Below, one piece after another: positions 30,664 through 39,456 of a stretch of DNA of 64,000 bases. The stretch is from Synechococcus sp. WH 8016 (GTDB lineage Bacteria; Cyanobacteriota; Cyanobacteriia; PCC-6307; Cyanobiaceae): positions 228,153 to 292,152 of the forward strand of contig NZ_AGIK01000003.1 of NCBI RefSeq assembly GCF_000230675.1, read 5' to 3'. Under the pieces are notes generated by a model. It was not told where the DNA came from. It saw only the letters and a program-made list of their open reading frames with translations, and did no database searches. The translations under genes were made by a program, and so were the position numbers. The first letter of the stretch is position 1. Every line of letters begins with the position of its first letter.

Positions 30664-32226
30664 ATGCTTGGAGAACTCTGGTCGTTCCAGGGGAGATATC
30701 GAACTCTTCATCTCACCTGGTTCGCATTTTTTCTGACCTTTGTCGTCTGGTTCAACCTGGCGCCTTTGGCAACCACCGTTAAAGCCGATTTGGGTTTAAC
30801 TCTCGGTCAAATCCGCACCGTTGCGATCTGCAACGTGGCTCTCACGATCCCAGCCCGCGTTCTGATTGGAATGCTCCTCGACAAATACGGGCCTCGACTG
30901 ACCTATTCCAGCCTGCTGGTTTTTTCGGTCATTCCTTGCCTGATGTTCGCCTCAGCCCAAGACTTCAATCAACTCGTGGTGGCACGCCTGCTGTTATCCA
31001 TCGTGGGTGCAGGCTTTGTGATCGGGATCCGCATGGTTGCCGAATGGTTCCCTCCGAAAGAGATTGGCCTAGCTGAGGGGATTTATGGCGGTTGGGGCAA
31101 TTTCGGATCAGCGTTCTCGGCCTTAACACTCGTAGGACTAGCCGGATGGCTCTCGTTCTCAGGCGGGTTTGAACTTCCCTCAGGCGCTGTCCTTAATTGG
31201 CGTGGTGCAATTGCTCTGACGGGAATTATTTCTGCTGTATACGGCTTTATTTATTACTTCAACGTTAGCGATACACCCCCTGGAAAAACTTATCAAAAGC
31301 CTGAGCGCACAGCTGGATTGGAAGTCACATCAATGCGTGATTTCTGGGGATTGTTAGGAATGAATGTTCCGTTTGCAGCCATTCTTTGTGTCCTCTGCTG
31401 GCGCTTACAAAAGGTTGGTTTCCTGAATGCAGGAACGTATCCACTGGCGTTAGCTGCGGTTCTTATCTGGTTTATCTTTCAAACCTGGGGAATCATTCGC
31501 ACCAATCGAGAACTGATCATGGGTACAAAAACATACCCGAAAGAAGATCGCTACGAATTCAAGCAGGTTGCCATCCTTGAACTCACATACATTGTGAATT
31601 TTGGATCAGAGTTGGCCGTTGTTTCAATGTTGCCAACATTTTTCGAAACCACTTTTGATCTCCCCAAAGCAACCGCTGGAATCCTTGCCTCCTGCTTTGC
31701 TTTTGTGAATCTTGTCGCTCGCCCCGCTGGTGGTCTGATCTCCGACAAACTTGGCAGTCGTAAAAACACAATGGCGTTCTTAACTGGCGGTCTGGGTATT
31801 GGTTACCTCGTCATGAGCATGATCAAACCTGGCACATTCAGCGGAACCACAGGGATCATCATCGCTGTGTTGATCACCATGCTGGCCTCTTTCTTCGTTC
31901 AATCAGGAGAAGGAGCTACCTTTGCACTCGTTCCTTTGGTGAAGCGACGCGTCACAGGCCAAGTTGCTGGTTTGGTTGGCGCCTATGGCAACGTCGGAGC
32001 TGTAACTTACCTCACAATTTTTAGTTTGCTTCCGATGTGGATGGGTGGGGGTAAAGATCCTTCTCCAGAAATCATCGCAGCCTCCAATAGTGCTTTCTTC
32101 CAAGTCTTGGGGGTCGCTGGCCTGATTGTTGCTTTCTTCTGCTTCTTCTTCCTCAAAGAACCCAAAGGTTCCTTCGATGACTTGCATGAAGGAGAAACAT
32201 CGACTCCTGAATTCGCCAACAGCTGA
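30664..32226 (+). CDS. nrtP: Nitrate/nitrite permease, MFS type (NrtP/NapA)
   Basis: Major-facilitator nitrate/nitrite porter of the NNP family, 520 residues, about 12 membrane segments. Family signatures: LTLGQIRTVAICNVALTIPAR early, LDKYGPR (73-79), the first nitrate signature GGWGNFGSA (142-150) and a second glycine-rich block GAYGNVGAV. A long cytoplasmic loop between the helix 6 and 7 regions (about 205-290) is typical of the cyanobacterial marine type. This permease replaces the freshwater NrtABCD ABC transporter. narB follows after 75 bases containing a terminator-like hairpin. Confidence 0.95.
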   Translation: MLGELWSFQGRYRTLHLTWFAFFLTFVVWFNLAPLATTVKADLGLTLGQIRTVAICNVALTIPARVLIGMLLDKYGPRLTYSSLLVFSVIPCLMFASAQDFNQLVVARLLLSIVGAGFVIGIRMVAEWFPPKEIGLAEGIYGGWGNFGSAFSALTLVGLAGWLSFSGGFELPSGAVLNWRGAIALTGIISAVYGFIYYFNVSDTPPGKTYQKPERTAGLEVTSMRDFWGLLGMNVPFAAILCVLCWRLQKVGFLNAGTYPLALAAVLIWFIFQTWGIIRTNRELIMGTKTYPKEDRYEFKQVAILELTYIVNFGSELAVVSMLPTFFETTFDLPKATAGILASCFAFVNLVARPAGGLISDKLGSRKNTMAFLTGGLGIGYLVMSMIKPGTFSGTTGIIIAVLITMLASFFVQSGEGATFALVPLVKRRVTGQVAGLVGAYGNVGAVTYLTIFSLLPMWMGGGKDPSPEIIAASNSAFFQVLGVAGLIVAFFCFFFLKEPKGSFDDLHEGETSTPEFANS

Positions 32227-32254
32227 TTCCTTATATCTGTTCGTATCTGCAAAG

Positions 32255-32284
32255 CACCCGGCGCCATTGGCTCCGGGTGTTTCT
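32255..32284 (+). terminator. Terminator-like hairpin between nrtP and narB
   Basis: CACCCGGcGCC-ATT-GGCtCCGGGTG is a 10-pair stem with one internal mismatch and a 3-base loop, followed by TTTCT. It would reduce but perhaps not abolish read-through from nrtP into narB. Confidence 0.7.
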
Positions 32285-32301
32285 AATACCCACTTGAAAT
32301 C

Positions 32302-34530
32302 ATGGCAGAACCAACCACAACCATTCGCAGTCAATGTCCTTATTGCGGAGTGGGGTGTGGTCTGGACTTACGACCACCAGCCCAAAAAGGGGAGGCCGTG
32401 CGTCGAGATGCAGAGGGGACCCCAATGTGGACGGCACGAGGGAATCGACTGCATCCATCAAGCCTCGGCCAAGTTTGCATCAAAGGGGCAACAGTCGGAG
32501 AAGCCCTGTCGAGGGGAAGACTGGATCAACCCTTTGGACGCAACAGTCTTGATGACGACTTCCAACCGATCAGCTGGGATGAAGCGCTTGAGCGCATCTC
32601 AAGCCAGATCAAAACTAGCCTCAAATCCAAAGGACCAGAGGCCATCGCCATGTATGGATCTGGGCAATTTCACACCGAAGACTATTACTTGGCGCAAAAA
32701 CTCCTCAAAGGAGCACTTGGAACGAACAACTTTGACGCTAATTCAAGACTCTGCATGAGTTCTGCTGTTGCGGGTTACACCCGTAGCTTGGGCTCAGATG
32801 GTCCCCCCTGCAGCTACGAAGACCTAGACCATTGCACGGTGGCGTTTCTGATCGGAACCAACACCGCTGAATGCCATCCAGTGCTCTTTCAACGATTACT
32901 AAAACGAAAAAAAAGACACCCTGGCTCCGTCACCATTGTGGTGGTGGACCCACGCCAAACCGATACCGCAAAGGCTGCTGACATTCATTTAGCAGTCGCT
33001 CCTGGGAGTGACCTTGCCCTCCTTCACGGCATTGCCCACCTGGTGATCCGTGAAAACGGACAAGACCCAACGTTTATCGATAACTGCACGGACAACTACG
33101 ACGCCTTTTTTGATGTCGTAGCCCGCTGGACCCCTAGACGTGTGGCCTTATTTTGTGGCATTCCGGAAAAACGTCTACGGGAAGTCGCCCAACTGTTTCA
33201 TCGGCGCGAAAAAGTCTTGAGCCTCTGGTCGATGGGTGTGAATCAACGGCGCGAAGGAACAGCCGTCGTGGGTGGAATCATCAATCTGCACTTATTGACA
33301 GGTCAAATTGGCAAAGAAGGAGCTGGACCCTTCTCCTTAACAGGGCAACCCAACGCCATGGGAGGCAGAGAAGCAGGCGGTCTCTCCCACCTTCTTCCCG
33401 GATATCGTCAAGTTACGAACCCGGAGCATCGTGCTGAAGTCGAGCACTCCTGGGGGTTTTCTGAGGGGAAAATTGACTCCAAGCCTGGACTAACGGCCTG
33501 GCAACAGGTAGAGGCAATGGAACGGGGAGAGCTGGATTTGTGGTGGGTCGTTGCGACGAACCCTCTCGTGAGCATGCCAGATTTAGATCGCGTCAAAACA
33601 GCGATGCAGCGCTGCCCATTGGTCATCGTTAGCGAAGCCTATGCAGACTCTGAAACATCGCATTACGCCCATCTTCTTCTGCCAGCTGCTCAATGGAGCG
33701 AAAAAGCTGGAACCATGACCAACTCTGAGCGCAGGGTGACTTACTGCCCAGCATTCAGGAATCCCCATCGAGAAAGCCGCCCCGATTGGGAAGTGTTTGC
33801 CGAGATCGGAAGGCGCTTAGGGTTTGAAGAACAATTCACATACGCATCTGCGGCTGAAGTTTATGCAGAATTTACAGCACTAACGAAAAAACGATTATGT
33901 GATGTCTCAGGGCTAAGTCATAACGTTCTGGACAAAGAAGGACCCCAACAATGGCCATTTCCTCAAAACAGTTCACCATCTCAAGAGTCAAAACGGCTGT
34001 ACACCAATCACAAGTTTTTAACCACAAATGGACGAGCAAGGTTCTGTAGCGACCAACCACTTGGTCTTGCAGAACCACCTTGTGACACCTACCCACTGGT
34101 CCTCACTATTGGCCGTTATCTCGGACAGTGGCACACGATGACTCGGACAGGAAAGGTGGAGCGCTTAAAAACGATGCACCCAGAACCCCTCTTAGAAATT
34201 AACCCTAAAGATGCAGATCAGTTTGCGGTGAAGCATGGAGAGCTCGCCGCGGTGAGCTCCCGAAGGGGCCAACTCACCGCTCGTGTGAAAGTCACAGACA
34301 AAATCCGACGGAGCACAGTCTTTCTTCCGATGCATTGGGGATTCACGCAAACTCAAGCCTGTGAAGTGAATGCTCTGATGCATGAACAGGCTTGCCCCAT
34401 ATCAAAGCAACCGGAATTAAAAGCAAGTGCAGTCATTGTCGCTCCAGCAGTTTCTGTCATCAAACCAATCGAACAGGAAGCGGGGCGCTTAGAAGCGCTT
34501 CGAAAATTGATCAACCCAGTATTTCGCTAA
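32302..34530 (+). CDS. narB: Ferredoxin-nitrate reductase NarB
   Basis: Cytoplasmic molybdoenzyme reducing nitrate to nitrite with electrons from ferredoxin. The 742-residue protein starts with the [4Fe-4S] motif C12-x2-C15-x3-C19 (QCPYCGVGCG) closed by C59 (GQVCIKG). The likely Mo ligand is C151 in NSRLCMSSAVAGY, and GSGQFHTEDYYLAQKL precedes it. Further blocks of the DMSO reductase family are SLWSMGVNQ, GQPNAMGGREAGG and the C-terminal molybdopterin-binding domain with GRYLGQWHTMTRTG. Start ATG at 32302. The 3' end overlaps convergent narM by 20 bases. Confidence 0.96.
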   Translation: MAEPTTTIRSQCPYCGVGCGLDLRPPAQKGEAVRRDAEGTPMWTARGNRLHPSSLGQVCIKGATVGEALSRGRLDQPFGRNSLDDDFQPISWDEALERISSQIKTSLKSKGPEAIAMYGSGQFHTEDYYLAQKLLKGALGTNNFDANSRLCMSSAVAGYTRSLGSDGPPCSYEDLDHCTVAFLIGTNTAECHPVLFQRLLKRKKRHPGSVTIVVVDPRQTDTAKAADIHLAVAPGSDLALLHGIAHLVIRENGQDPTFIDNCTDNYDAFFDVVARWTPRRVALFCGIPEKRLREVAQLFHRREKVLSLWSMGVNQRREGTAVVGGIINLHLLTGQIGKEGAGPFSLTGQPNAMGGREAGGLSHLLPGYRQVTNPEHRAEVEHSWGFSEGKIDSKPGLTAWQQVEAMERGELDLWWVVATNPLVSMPDLDRVKTAMQRCPLVIVSEAYADSETSHYAHLLLPAAQWSEKAGTMTNSERRVTYCPAFRNPHRESRPDWEVFAEIGRRLGFEEQFTYASAAEVYAEFTALTKKRLCDVSGLSHNVLDKEGPQQWPFPQNSSPSQESKRLYTNHKFLTTNGRARFCSDQPLGLAEPPCDTYPLVLTIGRYLGQWHTMTRTGKVERLKTMHPEPLLEINPKDADQFAVKHGELAAVSSRRGQLTARVKVTDKIRRSTVFLPMHWGFTQTQACEVNALMHEQACPISKQPELKASAVIVAPAVSVIKPIEQEAGRLEALRKLINPVFR

Positions 34531-34966
34531 AAGCAGCATCCAAGTTGTGATGATCATGGCCAGGACGGGCCAATTTACATAAGGCAAAACGCTCTAATTC
34601 AAACAAAGAAGCCCATTGGTTCACATTAATAACAATCGATTTTTTCAAGGCAGATTCCTGCACAATGCTGGGCAGTTCTCCCAACACTTGCCAAGGTTCA
34701 TCCACAGCTAAGGGCAGGTCTTTGGCCATCCCCTCCGCCAACAGCCGAGTAAGAAGTCGCAAGTGCTCACGCAACTCATTCAAAACTGGCAACTCATCAG
34801 GCCAATCCACAAGCATTTGGCGCTGTTCCTGAGTGAGCTCAAGCCAATGACTCAATTTTAATTTGACGCCAATGAGATCTAGCTTCCGACGCACACAAAG
34901 AGGGATGCACCGCCAGTTCCCCACAAAATCCTTCTCAAACCCAAAGCAATGGCTGGCTTGATTCAT
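34511..34966 (-). CDS. narM: Nitrate reductase-associated protein NarM
   Basis: 151-residue protein matching the cyanobacterial NarM / nitrate reductase-associated family, reported as needed for NarB activity in Synechococcus elongatus. The N-terminal FEKDFVGNWRCIPLCVRRKLD and GVKLKLSHWLELTQEQRQMLVD are the conserved blocks. Its mechanism is not established; a role in NarB assembly or electron transfer is inferred. The Cys residues in the first block could bind a metal, but no clear motif is seen. It faces narB with a 20-base tail overlap, so the two genes are physically locked together though not in one operon. Confidence 0.85.
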   Translation of the reverse strand: MNQASHCFGFEKDFVGNWRCIPLCVRRKLDLIGVKLKLSHWLELTQEQRQMLVDWPDELPVLNELREHLRLLTRLLAEGMAKDLPLAVDEPWQVLGELPSIVQESALKKSIVINVNQWASLFELERFALCKLARPGHDHHNLDAAFSEILG

Positions 34967-35078
34967 GCATTTAACGACATAAATTGTTCACTTTGAACCA
35001 TTTGCAGATATCGCCCACCGAAATGGTTTCAATCGCAACTTCGAACTCCTTCATCCAAAGAGAAGATTTCGCGAGTTT

Positions 35079-35252
35079 ATGACCTGTTCTGTGCGTTTAG
35101 CCATTTCCCTTGGACTTCTTCTTGGCTCTCTTCACGGCTGGTACACCAGCGAAGCCAATGCACATGCAGGCACGCCCTACGGCCTCAAGAATGTGAATTA
35201 TCCTGGAGCTTTTGCCTCATTTGGTAGCGATTCACTCAACACGTTTCCATAG
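35079..35252 (+). CDS. Small secreted protein, 57 residues, function unknown
   Basis: Short gene encoding a 57-residue protein: ATG at 35079, hydrophobic LAISLGLLLGSLHG segment and a probable signal peptidase site after EANA, leaving a mature peptide of about 29 residues rich in Gly, Asn and aromatic residues (GLKNVNYPGAFASFGSD). No family is recognised. It lies between narM (divergent) and the duplicated-motif membrane protein, 27 bases before the latter, so the two are probably one transcript. Codon use looks like that of its neighbours. Confidence 0.6.
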   Translation: MTCSVRLAISLGLLLGSLHGWYTSEANAHAGTPYGLKNVNYPGAFASFGSDSLNTFP

Positions 35253-35279
35253 TGAGAGTCTGAATTCTTCAACTTAGGC

Positions 35280-35600
35280 ATGAACTCTGGGGTCGTCTCT
35301 ACAGGGAATCGCAGTCAAATCGCCATAGCAACGGGCTTTTTAGGAGCCTTCATTGTTGGGTCGCTTGCAGTACAAATGGTGCGCAGTCAAGCTGGCGTTG
35401 CCATCGGCGACAATCAAGCCAGCGCAAAAGTGGAGCCTGTGATTGGCTCACCAGCCACCCTCTGGGCCGAGTTGGGATCCCGCAGCGAAGTTGTTGAGCA
35501 AGTTGCGTCTTCAGCAGCCACCAGCTCATCTCCAAAAGCCGAGGTGGCTCCAGTTGTGGGCTCTGAAGCCACACTTTGGTCTGCCTTTGGCAGCCGCTAA
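35280..35600 (+). CDS. Membrane-anchored protein with a duplicated 18-residue motif
   Basis: 106-residue protein of unknown function. A single membrane segment or signal anchor ([21 protein letters not shown]) spans about residues 14-34. The rest is built from two copies of an 18-residue unit, [18 protein letters not shown] (51-68) and [18 protein letters not shown] (89-106), identical at 12 positions and joined by a Ser/Ala-rich linker; the second copy ends the protein. The consensus is PV-[IV]-GS-x-ATLW-x2-[LF]-GSR. Two bases separate its stop from the moaC start, so it is co-transcribed with moaC-moeA. No relation to molybdopterin chemistry can be seen. Confidence 0.75.
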   Translation: MNSGVVSTGNRSQIAIATGFLGAFIVGSLAVQMVRSQAGVAIGDNQASAKVEPVIGSPATLWAELGSRSEVVEQVASSAATSSSPKAEVAPVVGSEATLWSAFGSR

Positions 35601-35602
35601 GC

Positions 35603-36079
35603 ATGGAAAAAGGCCTCACTCACCTCAACGCATCCGGTGATGTTCACATGGTTGATGTGGGTGATCGCCTCCCCACGCGACGCGAAGCAAGCGCTAGGGG
35701 TTGCCTTCAAATGCAGCCAACCACGCTGGAACTGATCCGTTCCGGCAATACGCCGAAAGGTGATCTCCTTGCTGTTGCGCGAGTCGCTGCCATCCAAGCA
35801 GCGAAACGTACCTGGGAACTGATTCCCCTTTGCCACCAGTTACCACTCAGTGGCGTGGAAGTCACGATCGAACCGGATTCCTCATTACCGGGACTAATTC
35901 TGTGCTGCCGGTGCCGCACAACACACAACACGGGTGTGGAGATGGAATCCATGACAGCGGTATCCATTGGATTGCTGACGCTTTACGACATGCTGAAATC
36001 GATTGATCCCGGGATGACCTTGGGACAGGTCGCTCTCACCCACAAGGACGGAGGCCGCAACGGTGCCTGGTCCCGCTGA
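35603..36079 (+). CDS. moaC: Cyclic pyranopterin monophosphate synthase MoaC
   Basis: Second enzyme of molybdopterin synthesis, making cPMP from the MoaA product. In 158 residues: HMVDVGDR near the N-terminus, [13 protein letters not shown] (72-84), [19 protein letters not shown] (113-131) with D129 and K132 of the active site, and KDGGRNGAW at the end. The ATG at 35603 is two bases after the upstream stop; a frame opening at 35576 inside the previous gene is rejected. It overlaps the moeA start by 17 bases. Confidence 0.95.
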   Translation: MEKGLTHLNASGDVHMVDVGDRLPTRREASARGCLQMQPTTLELIRSGNTPKGDLLAVARVAAIQAAKRTWELIPLCHQLPLSGVEVTIEPDSSLPGLILCCRCRTTHNTGVEMESMTAVSIGLLTLYDMLKSIDPGMTLGQVALTHKDGGRNGAWSR

Positions 36080-37322
36080 GCCCTATGGCCGCGAAGGATT
36101 ACCTCTTAACGAAGCTAGAGAGCGGCTGCTCAAACACATCAAGCCAATCAAAGGCCTAACAACGGTGCCCCTTGACGAGGCTCTAGGGCGCGTCAATGCC
36201 AAACCAATCAACGCTCCTGTCTCGATCCCAGGGTTCCGAGCCTCAATTATGGATGGCTATGCCTTAGGACAACACCATCAACCGAGTGTCGGCCAACAAT
36301 GGACCCTTCACGGCCGCTCAGCCCCGGGATCTCCATTTAATCGAGTCTTAAACGCGGGTGAAGCTATCCGTATCTTGACCGGCGCACCCCTCCCAGAGGG
36401 AGCAGGCTGGGTTTTGCCTCAGGAATGCGTGGAGACGAGCCAAACGCAACTGAGCTTGGCTGCTGAAGTTTCGGATCAACCCTGGATCCGAGCCGAAGAC
36501 GAAGAATGCAAAGCCGGGGATCGATTGATCAATCCAGGCCTGCGCTTAACGCCTTCCCAGCTTGGACGCCTGGCAGGTTGCGGCGTAGCCACACTGGAGG
36601 TCCATCTCAAACCTCGCATTGGCCTCCTAATCAGCGGCGATGAGCTTGTGCCAGCCGGGCTAGAGCGACGCGCAGGAGCCATATGGGAAAGCAACAGCAC
36701 CCTGCTTGAGGCGATCCTGAACAGCCTCCATCAGGTGGTCCATACAAAATGTGTGATTCCCGATCAGCCAGAAGCCTTGCGGCGGGCCTTAGCTGAGCTC
36801 AGCAACACCTGCGATGTTGTAGTGAGCACAGGCGGAATTTCAGCAGGAGACAGTGACTGGATCCGAGCGCTTGTAAGTGAATTGGGGCAAGTGAATTTCT
36901 GGAAACTATTTCTAAAGCCCGGACGCCCCTTTGCCTTCGGGCACATCAACAATCAAAGAGGGGGTGTGCCTTTCTTTGGCCTCCCTGGAAACCCTGTTGC
37001 TGCAGCGATCACAGCCCTGCAACTGCTTTGGCCAGCCTTACAGCTCTTGGAGGGTCAACAAGAGCCTGAGTTCTTTCCACGCGTCAAAGTCAAGCTGGCC
37101 AACGCTTTGGCTCGCCGGCCAGGACGCCCCGAATTAGCCCGCGCACACTTGGAGGTCAATGCCAGCGGAGAGCTGATGGCGCGGGTGAGCGATTCTCAAG
37201 CCTCATCCCGCATTGGCTCTCTGGTTCAGAGCGATCTGTTGCTGGAGATTCCAGCACAAACCGGACGGTTAGAAGCCGGCGAGAGTCTTTGGGCGCAACT
37301 CATGCGAGCACGCCTCCTCTAA
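36063..37322 (+). CDS. moeA: Molybdopterin molybdenumtransferase MoeA
   Basis: Inserts molybdenum into adenylylated molybdopterin. The 419-residue protein has the N-terminal [13 protein letters not shown] block, [46 protein letters not shown] (the MoeA nucleotide-binding motif), [10 protein letters not shown] and [10 protein letters not shown], then the C-terminal beta domain. GTG at 36063 lies inside the moaC tail (17-base overlap); no better start is visible before the NEARERLL block. Convergent with moaE, with eight bases between stops. Confidence 0.94.
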   Translation: MPGPAEPYGREGLPLNEARERLLKHIKPIKGLTTVPLDEALGRVNAKPINAPVSIPGFRASIMDGYALGQHHQPSVGQQWTLHGRSAPGSPFNRVLNAGEAIRILTGAPLPEGAGWVLPQECVETSQTQLSLAAEVSDQPWIRAEDEECKAGDRLINPGLRLTPSQLGRLAGCGVATLEVHLKPRIGLLISGDELVPAGLERRAGAIWESNSTLLEAILNSLHQVVHTKCVIPDQPEALRRALAELSNTCDVVVSTGGISAGDSDWIRALVSELGQVNFWKLFLKPGRPFAFGHINNQRGGVPFFGLPGNPVAAAITALQLLWPALQLLEGQQEPEFFPRVKVKLANALARRPGRPELARAHLEVNASGELMARVSDSQASSRIGSLVQSDLLLEIPAQTGRLEAGESLWAQLMRARLL

Positions 37323-37330
37323 AGAGGGAA

Positions 37331-37768
37331 TCAAAGCGGCGTATTTCCACTAACCCAGGTGCCTTGTCCATCCCTCCACTCTTTTTTCCAAAGAGGGGCC
37401 TGATGCTTGATCGCTTCAAGCAAAGCCATGCAACAACGTTGCGCAGGACCACGCCGATCAGCCTCAATCGCCACAAGCACGATGACCTCATGAGGCGATA
37501 AGCGCCCAACCCGATGGATCACAAGCGCTGCAGTCGCGCCATGCGCCATCAACAACCGTTCCGCATCCTCACGGATCAAGCTTTCGCACAGTCCTGGATA
37601 GTGCGTGAGCTCAAGCGCTTCAAGCGAACTCCCATGTTCAGCAACATCCCGAACCCGTCCACTGAATGAGGCTAAAGCAGCCGCAGTCGATGACCATTCA
37701 GACAACTGAATCCAAGGATCAAAGGGTTGGCTGTGAATCTCAACTGTTATTTCCAGTTTTTGTGTCAT
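37331..37768 (-). CDS. moaE: Molybdopterin synthase catalytic subunit MoaE
   Basis: Large subunit of MPT synthase, inserting two sulfurs into cPMP with MoaD as sulfur carrier. The 145-residue protein contains ASFSGRVRDV, LELTHYPGLCESLI, IHRVGRLSPHEVIVLVA and the C-terminal APLWKKEW with the conserved lysines of the active site. I chose ATG at 37768; an upstream frame to 37810 runs into moaD. It starts four bases after the moaD stop. Confidence 0.93.
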   Translation of the reverse strand: MTQKLEITVEIHSQPFDPWIQLSEWSSTAAALASFSGRVRDVAEHGSSLEALELTHYPGLCESLIREDAERLLMAHGATAALVIHRVGRLSPHEVIVLVAIEADRRGPAQRCCMALLEAIKHQAPLWKKEWRDGQGTWVSGNTPL

Positions 37769-37772
37769 CCCC

Positions 37773-38027
37773 TCAACCTCCGGTAAAGGGTGGAAGAAAC
37801 GCAACTTCATCCCCTATTTGCACAGGGGTCAGCGAACTCACCAACCGCTGATTAATCGAGATCTGCACAGACGCAGGGCGAGGTCCAAGCTTCAACTGAT
37901 CCCAAATGTCTTCAGCCGTCACAACATCTTTGTCAGGAAGAAACACAGACTGTTCATCCCAGCCAGCCTGATCTCGAAGCGAAGCAAACAACAACACCTG
38001 GAGTGTTCTCTCCGGAGATTTCGTCAT
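37773..38027 (-). CDS. moaD: Molybdopterin synthase sulfur carrier subunit MoaD
   Basis: Ubiquitin-like sulfur carrier of 84 residues ending in the Gly-Gly that is thiocarboxylated (LPPFTGG). LQVLLFASLRDQAGW is the first strand and helix of the fold. ATG at 38027; a frame open to 38099 would overlap the divergent moaB gene and is rejected. The activating enzyme (MoeB type) is not in the window. Confidence 0.92.
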   Translation of the reverse strand: MTKSPERTLQVLLFASLRDQAGWDEQSVFLPDKDVVTAEDIWDQLKLGPRPASVQISINQRLVSSLTPVQIGDEVAFLPPFTGG

Positions 38028-38077
38028 AGGAAACAACTTCAAGCCCTGCTTCGTTCTAGCGTTATCTTTCGTTCGCG

Positions 38078-38614
38078 ATGCTGGAGCTGGCCCTCTCAAT
38101 TGCTCTCCTCACCATTTCCGACCGACGCACCAGGGCGGAAGACACCAGCGGTGATGCACTCGAACAACGTTTAACGGCAGCAGGGCATCAACTCAGCGAT
38201 CGGCGTATCTGCCCTGATGATCGTTACCAGATCCGCTCAGAACTCAGTCAGTGGATTGCCGATCCAAGCGTTGATGTGGTGATCACAAGCGGGGGAACAG
38301 GCCTGACAGGCCGAGACGGTACCCCAGAAGCGATCGCCCCATTGCTGGACAAAACCATCGACGGTTTTGGTGAACTCTTCCGGGTTCTTTCCTACGAGAG
38401 CATCGGGACCAGCACCTTGCAAAGTCGATGCCTGGCAGGCGTCGCCAACGGAACCATCGTCTTCGTGCTTCCCGGTTCTTTAGATGCCGTTCAAACAGCT
38501 TGGGACCGACTCATCTCCAGCCAATTGAATGCAAACACCCTTCCTTGCAACCTCGTACAACTTCTGCCGCGATTACGAGAAGCATCCTGGAAAGAAAAGG
38601 TGGATCCCGATTAG
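38078..38614 (+). CDS. moaB: MoaB/Mog-family molybdopterin adenylyltransferase
   Basis: 178-residue protein of the MoaB/Mog fold, adenylylating molybdopterin before MoeA action. [16 protein letters not shown] (11-26), [20 protein letters not shown] (about 66-85), and [14 protein letters not shown] and [11 protein letters not shown] are the family blocks. Whether it acts as Mog or is a MoaB paralog cannot be decided. It is divergent from moaD with 50 bases between starts. Confidence 0.9.
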   Translation: MLELALSIALLTISDRRTRAEDTSGDALEQRLTAAGHQLSDRRICPDDRYQIRSELSQWIADPSVDVVITSGGTGLTGRDGTPEAIAPLLDKTIDGFGELFRVLSYESIGTSTLQSRCLAGVANGTIVFVLPGSLDAVQTAWDRLISSQLNANTLPCNLVQLLPRLREASWKEKVDPD

Positions 38615-38667
38615 GGCGTTGAGGGGCCTCAGGCGTCTACGTCATTTAGCTGCCAAAGGATCAAAAT

Positions 38668-39456
38668 TCAGAATGGAATCGGCATGGTCACCGCCGCGGG
38701 CTCAGGCGCACAGGCAGCCACTTGTTGGCTCACCACATCACCCACCACCACGATGGAAGGCGAAGCAAAGTTCTCTGTTCGAGTGGCCTCTGCCACCTCG
38801 CGCAGAGGTGCCTTGAGGCATCGCTGACCAACCACGGTGCCCTGCTGAACAACAGCAACAGGGGTCTCTCCGTCCAAACCGCCAGCGATCAATTCCTCAG
38901 CAATTCGCGGGAGATTATGCAAACCCATGTAAATCACTAAACCATCACTCGCGGTGGCCAGAGCGCGCCAATTCACGGAGGGGCGACGTTTATCGATCTC
39001 CTCATGACCGGTCACAAAGGTGACCGAGGAGCCGGCACGCCGATGGGTCACTGGTATTCCTGCATAAGCCGGAGCAGCAATACCCGAGGTCACACCCGGC
39101 ACCACCTCAACAGCAATGCCATGGGAGACCAAATGGGCGGCCTCTTCACCTCCGCGTCCGAAAAGAAAAGGGTCGCCTCCTTTTAAGCGCACCACAGTTT
39201 GATGGCGCTGACCCAAAGCCACGAGCACCGAGTTGGTGCTGGGCTGCGGAACGGAATGATGCCCCCGGCGTTTACCGACGAAGTGGCGCTCACAGGTCTC
39301 GGGGACAAGCTCGAGAACCTCACTAGGAACCAATGAGTCGTAAACAAGGGCATCGCAACATCGCAGTAGACGATGCGCTTTGACGGTAAGAAGGTCTGGA
39401 TCTCCTGGTCCCGCGCCAACGAGATACACAGTTCCTGTGTTGGTCGAGTCAGTCAC
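38668..39456 (-). CDS. cobA: Uroporphyrinogen-III C-methyltransferase
   Basis: SUMT, converting uroporphyrinogen III to precorrin-2 with two SAM, the branch to siroheme and cobalamin. The 262-residue protein has VYLVGAGPGDPDLLTVKA near the N-terminus, ALVYDSLV, GDPFLFGRGGEEA and VPGVTSGIAAPAYAGIP, typical of a stand-alone CobA. GTG at 39456 overlaps the upstream chelatase stop by four bases (GTGA), which fits better than the TTG at 39474. The siroheme made is used by NirA, encoded nearby. Confidence 0.93.
   Translation of the reverse strand: MTDSTNTGTVYLVGAGPGDPDLLTVKAHRLLRCCDALVYDSLVPSEVLELVPETCERHFVGKRRGHHSVPQPSTNSVLVALGQRHQTVVRLKGGDPFLFGRGGEEAAHLVSHGIAVEVVPGVTSGIAAPAYAGIPVTHRRAGSSVTFVTGHEEIDKRRPSVNWRALATASDGLVIYMGLHNLPRIAEELIAGGLDGETPVAVVQQGTVVGQRCLKAPLREVAEATRTENFASPSIVVVGDVVSQQVAACAPEPAAVTMPIPF

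Noticed and set aside
38616..38650. TGAGG-GG-CCTCA dyad between moaB and cobA as a terminator
   Set aside because: Loop of two bases is too small and no T-run follows on either strand.
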